From Dehalococcoidia bacterium (GTDB taxonomy: Bacteria; Chloroflexota; Dehalococcoidia; Dehalococcoidales; Fen-1064), in contig JAUYDN010000102.1 in NCBI GenBank assembly GCA_030691775.1, positions 1 through 54,378 on the forward strand: a stretch of 54,378 nt of DNA, in the 5' to 3' direction. Made by a program: the position numbers and the translations under genes. The notes under the pieces were generated by a model, which saw nothing but the letters and a program-made list of their open reading frames with translations, ran no database searches and was not told where the DNA came from. Of this stretch, positions 24,054 to 33,133 are shown piece by piece; position 1 is the first letter of the stretch, and each line of letters opens with the position of its first letter.

Positions 24054-24167
24054 TCGTCGCTAGAAATGGCCAGTGCGCTGTTCAAAGGGGTGAATGAAAA
24101 TGTAAGTGTTAAGACGAAGCTTCCGTCAACGGGGGACAGGTGATCGACATTCAATAAGGAGAGAAAG

Positions 24168-26009
24168 ATGAAGAGCAAGCCAACGCTGTTAGCCATAAGT
24201 CTGGTGATGGTGACGGCTCTGATCCTGAGTTCATGTTCCAAGCCATCAGCGACTTCTACGCCGCCGGCCACAACCACGACGGCAACTGCCTCTAAGACAA
24301 CGACGCCAACAACCGGCGCCACGACGACCGCACCAATCACCGGCACCACTTCGCCAGCTATTACCGGCATGATAACGCCTCCAACGAATAGAGCGTCTGA
24401 AAAGCCGCAATATGGTGGCACACTCCGCCTTGCGTCTTTGGTTACGCCGCTGGATTTTGACCATGCTTACACGAGAGCCGCCACTTCGTACACGATGGAT
24501 CTCACTCACGACCAGCTACTCTTGAGCGATTGGGCTACGGGTCCAAGCGGCACGAACGAGCCGGAAAACAACATGTCCGCACTGCAGTTTCCCAGCGACA
24601 AATACTTGCGGGGGCAGCTACTAGAAAGCTGGGAGTTAACCGACCCGACGCATTGGATCTTCCGTGTCCGGAAAGGCGTCTACTTCCACAACAAGTCACC
24701 AGTCAATGGCAGAGAGCTGACCGCCCAGGACATTATGTTCACCATTAACAGGTATCTACAACAACCGGCCAGCGCCTATGTCAACATGCCGTTCCAGAAG
24801 AACTTGACCATGACAACCCCTGACAAGTACACGCTCAATTTAACGTGGGCAGGGTTCAATGCAATGCAGTTCATTCAGGTGACATGGTACCCCTACATCA
24901 TCGCCCCGGAATCCGTAGCCTCCAATCCGGAAGCGTTGAGGGACTGGCGCAACGAAGCTGGCACGGGTCCCTACACTCTGACAGACTACGTTAAGGGCTC
25001 TAACATGTACTTTACGAAGTTCGCCAACTACTGGGCTATGGACCCTCTCCATCCAGACAACAAGTTGCCGTACCTGGATAATATCAACTTAACGATCGTA
25101 CCTGACAGGGCTACCCTGGTCGCTCTAGTCCGGACGAGAAAAATTGACCAATCATCCGCGCTGGTCTATTCCGAAGTAGTGAGCCTGAAGCAGACAAACC
25201 CTGATCTGCGCGTGGCGGAAAGCAGGAGTCTTACCGTCTCGCTCAGACCCAGGGCTGACATCCCGCCTTTCAATGACATAAGGGTTCGCAAGGCAGCTTC
25301 CATGGCCTTTGATCGTGCACGATTCCTGCCGGACTTCTTCCAGGGAAGTGGTGGTTTCCAAGGCTGGAGCATCACCATTCCTTCATGGCCTGAAACCACC
25401 CCGTTCGATCAGTTGCCGTCCTCCACGCAGGAGATCTACACTTACAACCCAGTAAAAGCGAAACAGCTTTTGGCCGAGGCTGGATACCCCAATGGTTTTG
25501 ACACCGCCATTCTGTGCACGCAGAACGGCTCGGCTGGTCTGGCAACCAGCGCCGATTTCGTGACTTACCTGAAGACCTTCTGGGATGCGGTCGGAATCAG
25601 GACAGCGGTGACAGTCATGGATCCTGCTGCGGAATCGGCCCTGCGATTCAATCATCAGTTCAACGGCGTGTACATCTACGTACACGGGGTACCGAACATG
25701 ATGATTATTCTGGACAACTTCATTTCGGTCAACGCTAATGCCAACGCTGGAGCCGTCAACGACCCCAAGTTCGACTCAGCTCTTCTGGAAGCGGAACAGA
25801 CCTTCGATCCGGTCCAGCGGAGCCAGAAATTCAAGGACTTGTTCAACTACGTAGAATCGATGGTGTGGACGATACCCGTCCCGTCTCCTTACGCTTATGT
25901 GGTCTGGCAGCCCTGGCTGAAGGGTTACGATGGCGAAGCGCAAATGCTACTCTCCGCGAGCCTTAAATTTTTCGAATACACCTGGATCGACCAGAGTCTG
26001 AAGAAGTAG
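24168..26009 (+). CDS. ABC transporter substrate-binding lipoprotein (SBP family 5)
   Basis: 613 residues. A lipoprotein signal with lipobox LSSC (Cys23) anchors it outside the membrane. A ~45-residue Thr/Pro/Ala-rich linker (about 24-72) spaces it from the cell wall. The body is SBP_bac_5-like: KPQYGGTLRLAS start, LLESWELTDPTHWIFRVRKGVYF, GRELTAQDIMFTINR, and NEAGTGPYTLTDYVKGS. AAGGAG six bases before ATG 24168 supports the start. It delivers the ligand to the two permeases. The family is used for peptides and many other solutes. A hairpin follows the gene (26025-26062). Confidence 0.93.
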   Translation: MKSKPTLLAISLVMVTALILSSCSKPSATSTPPATTTTATASKTTTPTTGATTTAPITGTTSPAITGMITPPTNRASEKPQYGGTLRLASLVTPLDFDHAYTRAATSYTMDLTHDQLLLSDWATGPSGTNEPENNMSALQFPSDKYLRGQLLESWELTDPTHWIFRVRKGVYFHNKSPVNGRELTAQDIMFTINRYLQQPASAYVNMPFQKNLTMTTPDKYTLNLTWAGFNAMQFIQVTWYPYIIAPESVASNPEALRDWRNEAGTGPYTLTDYVKGSNMYFTKFANYWAMDPLHPDNKLPYLDNINLTIVPDRATLVALVRTRKIDQSSALVYSEVVSLKQTNPDLRVAESRSLTVSLRPRADIPPFNDIRVRKAASMAFDRARFLPDFFQGSGGFQGWSITIPSWPETTPFDQLPSSTQEIYTYNPVKAKQLLAEAGYPNGFDTAILCTQNGSAGLATSADFVTYLKTFWDAVGIRTAVTVMDPAAESALRFNHQFNGVYIYVHGVPNMMIILDNFISVNANANAGAVNDPKFDSALLEAEQTFDPVQRSQKFKDLFNYVESMVWTIPVPSPYAYVVWQPWLKGYDGEAQMLLSASLKFFEYTWIDQSLKK

Positions 26010-26024
26010 CCGTTCAGCATAAGA

Positions 26025-26062
26025 GCGCCGAGGGACGACGGGAACCTGCCCTCCCTCGGCGC
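26025..26062 (+). terminator. Strong GC hairpin after the binding-protein gene
   Basis: GCGCCGAGGGA (26025-26035) pairs perfectly with TCCCTCGGCGC (26052-26062) over 11 bp with a 16-nt loop. No U-run follows, so it is more likely an mRNA-stabilising or attenuating structure between the transporter and the enzyme genes than a full terminator. Confidence 0.55.
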
Positions 26063-26094
26063 CCACCTTCCGACTACGCAACACGGAGGAAACC

Positions 26095-26424
26095 GTGGCA
26101 GAACAAGCATTAGGCAACCTGAAGGTTATTAACCTGAGTCACCTCTTTGCTGGGCCATACAGCACACACCTGCCAGCGGGCTTTGGTGTCAGCGTGGTCA
26201 AAGTGGAAAAGCCGCCAGATGGCGACTTGGCGAGAAGGATCGACCCTTTCCAGGATGACGTGCCGGGTGCAGAGCGGAGCCTGCTCTTTCTGTGTCTCAA
26301 CAGCAGTAAGAAGAGCGTCACCCTCAACCTCAAAACCACTGCCGGCCGCAAGATTATGAGGGAACTTCTGAAATTCGCGGCCATGCTTGTAGAGAGCTTC
26401 AAGCTTGGCTTTGTGCAATGTTGA
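26095..26424 (+). pseudogene. Truncated CaiB/BaiF CoA-transferase (N-terminal remnant)
   Basis: 109 residues from GTG 26095 with GGAGG five bases upstream. It aligns with the first ~105 residues of the intact CoA-transferase at 28084 (shared LSH..AGPYST/CT, AGFG..V.KVEKPP.GD.ARRI, VTLNLK, VESFK) and then ends abruptly at KLGFVQC. The catalytic aspartate region and the remaining ~290 residues are missing. The junction follows GAGAGCTTCAA and retains a CTTGGC string that also occurs in the intact gene slightly downstream, consistent with an internal deletion. The ribosome site remains, so a short peptide may still be made. It is the decayed partner of the following carboxyltransferase gene. Confidence 0.85.
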
Positions 26425-26449
26425 TTTGAATATTATGTTGGAGCGAATT

Positions 26450-28018
26450 ATGGTATGGGAACCGGAAATTGAGGAACTCAAGTATCGTAAGAGACTAGCG
26501 GAGCAGTTAGGCGGTCCGGAAGGAATCGATAGACAGCATAGATCAGGCAAACTCACTGTTCGTGAGCGTATCGCTAAACTCGCAGACGCAAACTCATTTC
26601 AGGAAATCGGTGAGTTAGCAGGTACCGCTCAGTATAAGGATAATGAACTTCAAGACTTCAAGCCATCTCCATACGTGATGGGCTTATGCACTATCAACGG
26701 TCGTTCTGTAGTAGTCGGAGGTGGTGACTTTACAGTACGCGGTGGCGCGGGCGGGATTCATGATCCCGCAGTACAAAAGGGATGGTATTCTCAAAACTTG
26801 GCGCTCGAGTGGCGGTTACCATATGTTCGCTTACTGGATGCGGCTGGCGGTAGTGTCAAGAGCTTTGAGGAGATAGGCCGTACATACGTGCCGGACAACG
26901 CGGGAGCGGCTGTGGGCTATACCCTGCTAAACTATGTGCCTGTGGTTTCGGCTGTGGTGGGTTCCGTGGCTGGTATGCCCGCGGTGGAAGCCTGCATGGC
27001 GCACTTCACCCTAATGGTAAAAGGTACCAGCCAGGTCTTCCCTGGTGGACCTCCAGTTGTTAAGGCAGCGCTGGGGTATGATATCAATAAAGAAGATCTG
27101 GGCGGAGCGAAGGTGTCAGAACAAAGCGGGGTGATCGATCGCCTAGCTAAAGACGAAGACGAAGCATTCGATCTCATCAAACGGTTTCTCAGGTATTTGC
27201 CGGACAACGTCTGGGAGTTGCCACCGCGTGGGGAAGTTATAGATCCGCCAACCCAGCGAGCAGAAGGTCTACTTTCGATAGTCCCGCGCGAAACCAACAA
27301 ACCCTACAATCCCCGTGCTTTACTTGAAATGGTCTTCGACCATGATTCGTTGTTTGAGATCGCACCATCTTATGGTCGTTCACGCATCACGGCTCTGGCA
27401 CGCGCTAACGGTTACACCGTGGGCGTCATGATCAACAACCCTAACTTTCAAGGCGGCTCTATGGACATGGCATCCGGAGAAAAAGTGATCCGTTTCCTGC
27501 AACTATGCGATCTTTTCCACATACCCTTGGTCGGTTTTGTTGACGAACCCGGTTTCATGGTCGGTCTTGAAGCACAGAAGCAGGGGGTAGTACGAGCCGG
27601 GGCACAGGTTGTGTGTGCCACCGCCTCGACAAAGGTCCCCTGGATTACCTTCATCGTCCGCCAGGTCTATGGAGTTGCCGGGATGGTCTCTGCTGGACTT
27701 TCTCGTCCACCTGGAAATATGGTCAAACGTTACGCCTGGCCTTCGGCCAATTGGGGTTCAATGCACATCGAAGGTGGCGCCATGGCCGCATATCGTCGAG
27801 AGATTGAAGCTGCCGAAGACCCTACTTCCAAACGGCTGGAAATAGAGAACAGACTAAAAGCGTTGGCTTCGCCATTTCGAACAGCTGAGGCATTCAATAT
27901 CGAAGACATCATTGATCCCAGGGACACGCGCCCTCTCTTGTGCGATTTCGTGGAAAAAGCCCAACGCTTGTTGCAGGCTCAGCTCGGTCCCCGGACAGGT
28001 CCAGGATATATGCCATAA
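26450..28018 (+). CDS. Acyl-CoA carboxylase/decarboxylase carboxyltransferase subunit (copy 1)
   Basis: 522 residues from ATG 26450 (TTGGAG upstream; the homologous copy at 30580 starts at the same point, MVW). It has the carboxyltransferase fold of propionyl-CoA carboxylase beta and methylmalonyl-CoA decarboxylase alpha: KRLAEQLGGPEGIDRQHRSG start, GGDFTVRGGAGG, FPGGPPVVKAALGY and the acyl-CoA-binding FVDEPGFMVGLEAQKQG. These enzymes move a carboxyl group between biotin and an acyl-CoA. No biotin carboxylase, carrier or membrane decarboxylase subunits are in the window, so partner proteins must be elsewhere or the enzyme works differently. Its neighbours are CaiB-type CoA-transferases and a VOC protein. 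Confidence 0.92.
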   Translation: MVWEPEIEELKYRKRLAEQLGGPEGIDRQHRSGKLTVRERIAKLADANSFQEIGELAGTAQYKDNELQDFKPSPYVMGLCTINGRSVVVGGGDFTVRGGAGGIHDPAVQKGWYSQNLALEWRLPYVRLLDAAGGSVKSFEEIGRTYVPDNAGAAVGYTLLNYVPVVSAVVGSVAGMPAVEACMAHFTLMVKGTSQVFPGGPPVVKAALGYDINKEDLGGAKVSEQSGVIDRLAKDEDEAFDLIKRFLRYLPDNVWELPPRGEVIDPPTQRAEGLLSIVPRETNKPYNPRALLEMVFDHDSLFEIAPSYGRSRITALARANGYTVGVMINNPNFQGGSMDMASGEKVIRFLQLCDLFHIPLVGFVDEPGFMVGLEAQKQGVVRAGAQVVCATASTKVPWITFIVRQVYGVAGMVSAGLSRPPGNMVKRYAWPSANWGSMHIEGGAMAAYRREIEAAEDPTSKRLEIENRLKALASPFRTAEAFNIEDIIDPRDTRPLLCDFVEKAQRLLQAQLGPRTGPGYMP

Positions 28019-28083
28019 TTGCGCATCCACTTGGTGTGACAAAGGATACCATCAACGAATGCACTACGATAAGAAGGACAAAG

Positions 28084-29274
28084 ATGGCCGATAAAGCTTT
28101 AGCAAACCTCAAGGTGTTAGATCTCAGCCATTACGTCGCCGGACCATATTGTACGAGGATACTCGCTGGATTTGGTGCGAATGTGATTAAAGTGGAGAAA
28201 CCGCCCGGCGGTGACCCTGCCAGGAGAATCGGCCCATTCCTGGGTGACGAGCCGGGTCCGGAAAGGAGTGTCCTTTTCCTGTACCTCAACAGTACCAAGA
28301 AGAGCATCACTCTCAATCTGAAATCGCCCGCCGGCCTGAAAATAATGCGTGACCTGCTCAAGGACGCCGATGTGCTGGTGGAGAGTTTCAAACCAGGCAC
28401 CATGAGCCGGCTTGGCCTTAGCTACGAAGCCGTGCGCACGCTCAATCCAAGACTCGTGATGACCTCAGTCTCCAATTTCGGACAAACGGGACCATACCGG
28501 GACTACAAGACGAGTCACCTTGTCACCTGGGGCATGGGGATCGGCCTATACACGCCTGATGGCTATGGGGCAAGGCCGCTCCAGATGGGCGGCTGGGTGA
28601 CCCATTACGTTGCAGGCTTGTTTGCTGCGGCGGCGACTGCAGCGGCTGTATTTCAGCGTAATAAAACCGACAATGGACAGCACGTGGACACATCGATGCA
28701 GGAGAGCATCATGATGATGACCACGTTCCCTTCCGTGGTCTATTCCTACACCGGTCTCGTTCACCACGACATCGGCGGAAAAGGGCTTGGGGTCATGACC
28801 ACAAAGGACGGTGGTTACATTGGACCGAATGCTTGGACCCGGCCTCAAATCGAACGTATGTTTGCCCTTCTCGGCGTACCTGAAATGGCACAGGATCCCA
28901 GATTCCAGGAGTCCACATGGGTCGCTAACCGTGAGGAGGCGAAAGAAATACTCAAAAACAGGATAAAGGAGTGGAATTCAAGGGAGCTTTTTGAGAAAGC
29001 GGTCGAATGGAATGTCCCGATAGCAATGCTACCGACCACGAAAGATATCCTCGAGTCACCACAGCACCAAGCCAGGGGATTCTTTGAAGAGGTTGAACAC
29101 CCTGTAATCGGTAAAGCTACGATGCCTGGCGCTCCGTTCAAGATGATGCTTACGCCATGGAAGACGGAAAGCCCCGCACCGTTGTTGGGTCAGCACAACA
29201 CTGAAGTGATCTGCAATGGCTTGGGGTACACACGCGACGACCTGGAGCGATTGAGGGAGCAAGGCGTGATATGA
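28084..29274 (+). CDS. CaiB/BaiF family CoA-transferase (copy 1)
   Basis: 396 residues, standard class III CoA-transferase length. ATG 28084 is chosen (AAGGA upstream); the frame extends further upstream into the preceding gene. Family features: LDLSHYVAGPYCTRILAGFG, VIKVEKPPGGDPAR, LKSPAGLKIMRDLLKDADVLVESFKPG, and the catalytic-aspartate region GQHVDTSMQES. It would move CoA between an acyl-CoA donor and an organic acid acceptor. The N-terminal remnant at 26095 is a paralogue. It overlaps or abuts the next CoA-transferase gene at 29271-29298. Substrate is not readable. Confidence 0.93.
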   Translation: MADKALANLKVLDLSHYVAGPYCTRILAGFGANVIKVEKPPGGDPARRIGPFLGDEPGPERSVLFLYLNSTKKSITLNLKSPAGLKIMRDLLKDADVLVESFKPGTMSRLGLSYEAVRTLNPRLVMTSVSNFGQTGPYRDYKTSHLVTWGMGIGLYTPDGYGARPLQMGGWVTHYVAGLFAAAATAAAVFQRNKTDNGQHVDTSMQESIMMMTTFPSVVYSYTGLVHHDIGGKGLGVMTTKDGGYIGPNAWTRPQIERMFALLGVPEMAQDPRFQESTWVANREEAKEILKNRIKEWNSRELFEKAVEWNVPIAMLPTTKDILESPQHQARGFFEEVEHPVIGKATMPGAPFKMMLTPWKTESPAPLLGQHNTEVICNGLGYTRDDLERLREQGVI

Positions 29275-29297
29275 GGACAGACGAAGGAGAGGCACCG

Positions 29298-30542
29298 ATG
29301 GTAGTACTACCGATGGAAGGTCTGAGAGTAATTGACGCGACTACAAGCTGGGCAGGGGCATACCTGACCAATATGATGGGAACCTTCGGGGCGCAAGTAA
29401 TAAAGATCGAAGCCATCCAGCGTCTCGACTTGTGGCGCGCCGCGGGAACTTTTCTTCTCAGTCCCCGAGAAAAGCTGTGGGAATGGTCTCCCGCGTGGAA
29501 TGCTGTCAACACTAATAAGCTCGAATTGACTATAAATCTCACGAATCCAAAGGGGGTGGATATATTTAAGAAACTTGCGAAGATAAGTGACGTCATCGCC
29601 GAGAATTTCACCCCCAGAGTGATGGATAATTTTGGGTTAGGTTACAACACATTACAGCAGGATAACACTGGTCTAGTCATGATCTCCCTTCCGGCACATG
29701 GAGGCACAGGACCATGGAAAGACTTACCGGGATTCGCGCACCCGATAGAGATGATGTCCGGTCTGGCACAACTTATGGGTTACCCTGACGGGCCACCCAG
29801 GATCTGTGGAACGGGCATTACTGATCCCATCGCAGGCACGAATGGGTTTATCGCCGTTTTGTTTGCCTTGTTATATAGACAGACGATGGGGATGGGGCAA
29901 CACATTGACCTCTCGCAAGTAGAAGCAGCCACCTGCCTGATTGGCGATGCCATCGCTGATTACTCTGTAAACAAACGGGTCCAACAAAGGCAGGCAAATG
30001 ATCACCGGTTTATGGCTCCGCACGGCTACTACCGCTGCAAAGGTGATGAGATGTGGGTAGGCATAGCTGTCGCGACAGATAGTGAATGGGATGGTTTCTG
30101 CAGAGCCATCGGTAGTCCCTCGTGGACCAGTGACGAGCGGTTCTCCACCAGCCTTGCCCGCTGGAATCACCGACGTGAGTTGGATGTGCTAGTTGAGGGG
30201 TGGACCGTTGGCCATGATCACTATCATGTGATGAATATGATGCAGAAGGTCGGGGTGGCAGCTGGCCCTTACCTGACGAGTGCCGAACTCCTGACTGATC
30301 CGCACGTCAATGCACGAGGAGTATTTCAGCGAGTGGATCGTGCGTTGGTGGGCACCCACCCGTATCCAGTGCCAACGACTCCAATGAGACTCTCAAATGC
30401 TCCGGCAAGCATAATGCGTCCAGCACCGCTCCTTGGAGAGCACAACAACTATGTTCTGGGAGAGTTACTAGGACTATCATCTACCGAGATCAAACTGCTG
30501 GAAGATGAGCGTGTTATCGGTACGGTTCCCATTGGTGCCTGA
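29298..30542 (+). CDS. CaiB/BaiF family CoA-transferase (copy 2, divergent)
   Basis: About 414 residues from ATG 29298, which has AAGGAGAGG eight to ten bases upstream; ATG 29271, overlapping the previous stop, would add nine residues. Family segments: DATTSWAGAYLTNMMGTFGA, VIKIEA, TINLTNPKGVDIFKKLAKIS, VIAENFTPRVMDNFGLGY and the aspartate region GQHIDLSQVEAA. It differs clearly from copy 1 (Asp-Ala-Thr-Thr start and many insertions), so the two probably act on different acids or form a heteromer as some class III transferases do (for example BbsEF). The arrangement fits the latter idea but does not prove it. Confidence 0.92.
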   Translation: MVVLPMEGLRVIDATTSWAGAYLTNMMGTFGAQVIKIEAIQRLDLWRAAGTFLLSPREKLWEWSPAWNAVNTNKLELTINLTNPKGVDIFKKLAKISDVIAENFTPRVMDNFGLGYNTLQQDNTGLVMISLPAHGGTGPWKDLPGFAHPIEMMSGLAQLMGYPDGPPRICGTGITDPIAGTNGFIAVLFALLYRQTMGMGQHIDLSQVEAATCLIGDAIADYSVNKRVQQRQANDHRFMAPHGYYRCKGDEMWVGIAVATDSEWDGFCRAIGSPSWTSDERFSTSLARWNHRRELDVLVEGWTVGHDHYHVMNMMQKVGVAAGPYLTSAELLTDPHVNARGVFQRVDRALVGTHPYPVPTTPMRLSNAPASIMRPAPLLGEHNNYVLGELLGLSSTEIKLLEDERVIGTVPIGA

Positions 30543-30579
30543 CGCCCTAATTCACAGTGATACTCGAAAAGGAGTGGAT

Positions 30580-32136
30580 ATGGTTTGGCAGTCGGAGATC
30601 GATGAACTGAAACATAGAGAACATCTGGCAGAGCAGATGGGCGGACCGGAGGGAGTCACTCGTCAGCATGAGAGAGGAAAGCTGACCATACGGGAAAGAA
30701 TTGCCGCTCTGGTTGATCCCGGATCATTCAGACAATATGGGAAGCTGGCAGGTAGCGCCACCTACGAGAATGGGAAGTTGAAGTCGTTCATCCCGTCTAA
30801 TCATGTGGCAGGACTCTGCCGGTTGGATGGACGGGAGGTTTTCATCGATGGTGGCGATTTCACAGTTAGAGGGGGGGCGTCCGAATCGGACACAGCGGGC
30901 ATCGACGTTGGGCATGGTAATCCTAAGCCAGTCGACTGGCGGTTGCCCATTGTCCACCTTTTAGATGCGACAGGTGGAAGTGTTGTCACATTTGAAAAAC
31001 TGGGCCGTACCTACATTCCAGATGGTGATTTCTGGCTTCCAGCTGCACGTGCCCTGAACATGGTTCCCGTGGTTGCTGCCTCACTTGGCTCGGCAGCTGG
31101 TGGAGCGGCTGTCATGGCTTGTATTGCGCATTTTAGCGTGATGGTTAAGGGCATCAGTCAGATATTCCCCGGAGGCCCGCCGGTAGTGAAAGCAGCTCTT
31201 GGTTACGGCATTACAAAGGAGGACCTTGGAGACTATCGGATTCATACAAGGATAAGCGGCGTGTGCGACAATGTTGCTAACACCGAGGAAGACGCGTTTA
31301 AAATCATCAAATGCTTTCTGAGCTATCTCCCATCTAATGTTTGGGAAATGCCCCCACACGTTGACATTGGTGATGACCCCAATCGCAAAGACGAAAAGTT
31401 ACTCTCCGTTATACCCAGATCTAGCCGCCGTGGGTATGATCCTTATTCCATCCTCCGAGGCGTCTTGGACCGGGATTCAATCTTTGAAATTGCTCCAGAC
31501 TATGGTAAATCGCGTATCACGGTGCTTGCACGCGTCGGTGGCTATCCGGTAGGTGCCATGATCAACAATCCCGGACACTTGGGAGGGTCTATGGATGTGG
31601 CGGCAGGAGACAAGGTAATAAGATTGTTGTTACTGTGCAATACCTTCCACCTGCCCATTGTATGCTTCACTGACGAACCTGGATTTCTCGTCGGTATCGA
31701 TTCTGAGAAGAGTGGCATTGAGCGCGCGGGGGCTAGACTAGTCTGTACCACCTGCGAAACAACCGTTCCGTGGATCACTTTCATCATTCGCCAAGCTTAC
31801 GGAGTTGCAGGTAGTCTCCAATATCGTCCGGGTAATGGTATTTATAGACGATATTCATGGCCGTCTGGGAACTGGGGTTCGATCCATATCGAAGGTGGAG
31901 CTTCGGCAGCTTTCCGTCGCGTTATTGAATCCTCGGCTGATCCGGAGGCGAAACGCTTGGAAATTGAAACCCGGTTGAAGGAGCTGGCATCTCCCTTCAA
32001 AACGGCTGAGGCTATCGGTCTTGATATCATAGATCCAAGGGAAACCAGACCACTATTGTTCGAATTCATCGAGCTATCACAGAGGATCACGCGGACACAA
32101 TTGGGACCAGGGTCCGGACCTACTTATCGTCCGTAA
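30580..32136 (+). CDS. Acyl-CoA carboxylase/decarboxylase carboxyltransferase subunit (copy 2)
   Basis: 518 residues from ATG 30580 (AAAAGGAGTGG upstream). It is collinear with copy 1: MVW start, AEQMGGPEGVTRQHERG, GGDFTVRGGASE, FPGGPPVVKAALGYG, FTDEPGFLVGIDSEKSG and the ending TRTQLGPGSGPTYRP. Clear sequence divergence shows an old duplication. No biotin-carrier gene is adjacent. The two subunits may serve parallel substrates or form a mixed hexamer. Confidence 0.92.
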   Translation: MVWQSEIDELKHREHLAEQMGGPEGVTRQHERGKLTIRERIAALVDPGSFRQYGKLAGSATYENGKLKSFIPSNHVAGLCRLDGREVFIDGGDFTVRGGASESDTAGIDVGHGNPKPVDWRLPIVHLLDATGGSVVTFEKLGRTYIPDGDFWLPAARALNMVPVVAASLGSAAGGAAVMACIAHFSVMVKGISQIFPGGPPVVKAALGYGITKEDLGDYRIHTRISGVCDNVANTEEDAFKIIKCFLSYLPSNVWEMPPHVDIGDDPNRKDEKLLSVIPRSSRRGYDPYSILRGVLDRDSIFEIAPDYGKSRITVLARVGGYPVGAMINNPGHLGGSMDVAAGDKVIRLLLLCNTFHLPIVCFTDEPGFLVGIDSEKSGIERAGARLVCTTCETTVPWITFIIRQAYGVAGSLQYRPGNGIYRRYSWPSGNWGSIHIEGGASAAFRRVIESSADPEAKRLEIETRLKELASPFKTAEAIGLDIIDPRETRPLLFEFIELSQRITRTQLGPGSGPTYRP

Positions 32137-32165
32137 ATCCGAAGGCGTGAAGATGAGGGGAGAAT

Positions 32166-32636
32166 ATGGCGAGAAGAAACAGTATGGCAAGAGGCTGGAG
32201 ACTTCACCATGTGGGTGTCGTGGTGAGTGACCTGGATCGAGCTATTAGCTATTATAAATCCCTCGGAATAGTGGATAGAATTTCAACGCTAATGACATCC
32301 GAAGGCAAAAAGGCCAAGCTAATCGGAAGGATGGTTGGCATAGGCAACTTGAATCTCGAATTCTGGCAACCCATAAGAGGAGATACAGTCCAACAGGAGT
32401 TTCTGGACAGCAACGGTGAGGGCATAAACCATCTAGCCTTCTCGGTGGACAATTATGATGAAGCGTATAACTTATGGTTTGCCGAAAAAGGAATCCGATT
32501 CATATTTGGTTCAAGACCACCACCTACGCCCCAACCTGGCGGTGGAGGCTACTTCGACCTCCGCAAGGGGCACAATACTATATTTGAGCTAATACACCTA
32601 CCCCCTGGCCATGACGTGGTAGAATGGGAGCTATAA
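32166..32636 (+). CDS. VOC-superfamily protein, methylmalonyl-CoA epimerase-like
   Basis: 156 residues. Paired beta-alpha-beta-beta-beta modules start WRLHHVGVVVSDLDRAISYY and GEGINHLAFSVDNYDEA. Likely metal ligands are His in LHHVG, Glu in NLEFWQP, His in INHLAF and Glu in IFELIHLP. This resembles methylmalonyl-CoA epimerases, which interconvert the R and S forms, but members of this superfamily are diverse (lyases, dioxygenases). GGGGAG before ATG 32166 gives the start. Being last in the cluster after two carboxyltransferases, epimerisation of a 2-substituted malonyl-CoA is a reasonable guess. Confidence 0.75.
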   Translation: MARRNSMARGWRLHHVGVVVSDLDRAISYYKSLGIVDRISTLMTSEGKKAKLIGRMVGIGNLNLEFWQPIRGDTVQQEFLDSNGEGINHLAFSVDNYDEAYNLWFAEKGIRFIFGSRPPPTPQPGGGGYFDLRKGHNTIFELIHLPPGHDVVEWEL

Positions 32637-32810
32637 GTTGCAACGAGTGTGAAACGGTCCGCAGCAACTCCATAGGACGCGGAGACTTATCATATGGAAG
32701 CGGATTACACTTTTCATCGGAATGTGACTGCGGACAGGGGTTAATTCCTACCCGCATTTACTCGTGGTGGTTGTTTGCTCTTTGTTCAAGTGAATATAGC
32801 AGGTTCTAAC

Positions 32811-33020
32811 TTATTGGCTGGCGGAATTGCCACTACTTGCTTTAGCCCTCTTTTCAAGGTTATCAAGGAACTGCGTCACAGCAAGCTCTACGGCCCTCTC
32901 AATTGCGCGGTAAGCGGTCTCCTTAGTGTTTCGGAAAAGAAAGGCCGGGTCCGGAACAATTCTATAGAGTCTTTCGTGCAGGTTATCCGATATTTCTACT
33001 TCTAACGTCTTCTTTCCCAT
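32811..33020 (-). CDS. Small ribbon-helix-helix-like protein
   Basis: 69 residues from ATG 33020, which has GGAG at an appropriate distance; the alternative ATG at 33026 abuts that GGAG. The N-terminal strand and helices KKTLEVEISDNLHERLYRI and ETAYRAIERAVELAVTQFL fit a short RHH or related DNA-binding fold. It is divergent from the SSB gene, so the gap 33021-33133 should carry both promoters. Function unknown. Confidence 0.55.
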   Translation of the reverse strand: MGKKTLEVEISDNLHERLYRIVPDPAFLFRNTKETAYRAIERAVELAVTQFLDNLEKRAKASSGNSASQ

Positions 33021-33133
33021 GATCATCTCCTAAATCATTTCATTAATAGAGGTTTAACAGTTAGATTTAAGGACTTCCCGCAGAAAGTTACTGCGGAAAC
33101 GATAGCCTTGGTGAATTCAGGCTTAATAAGGTA

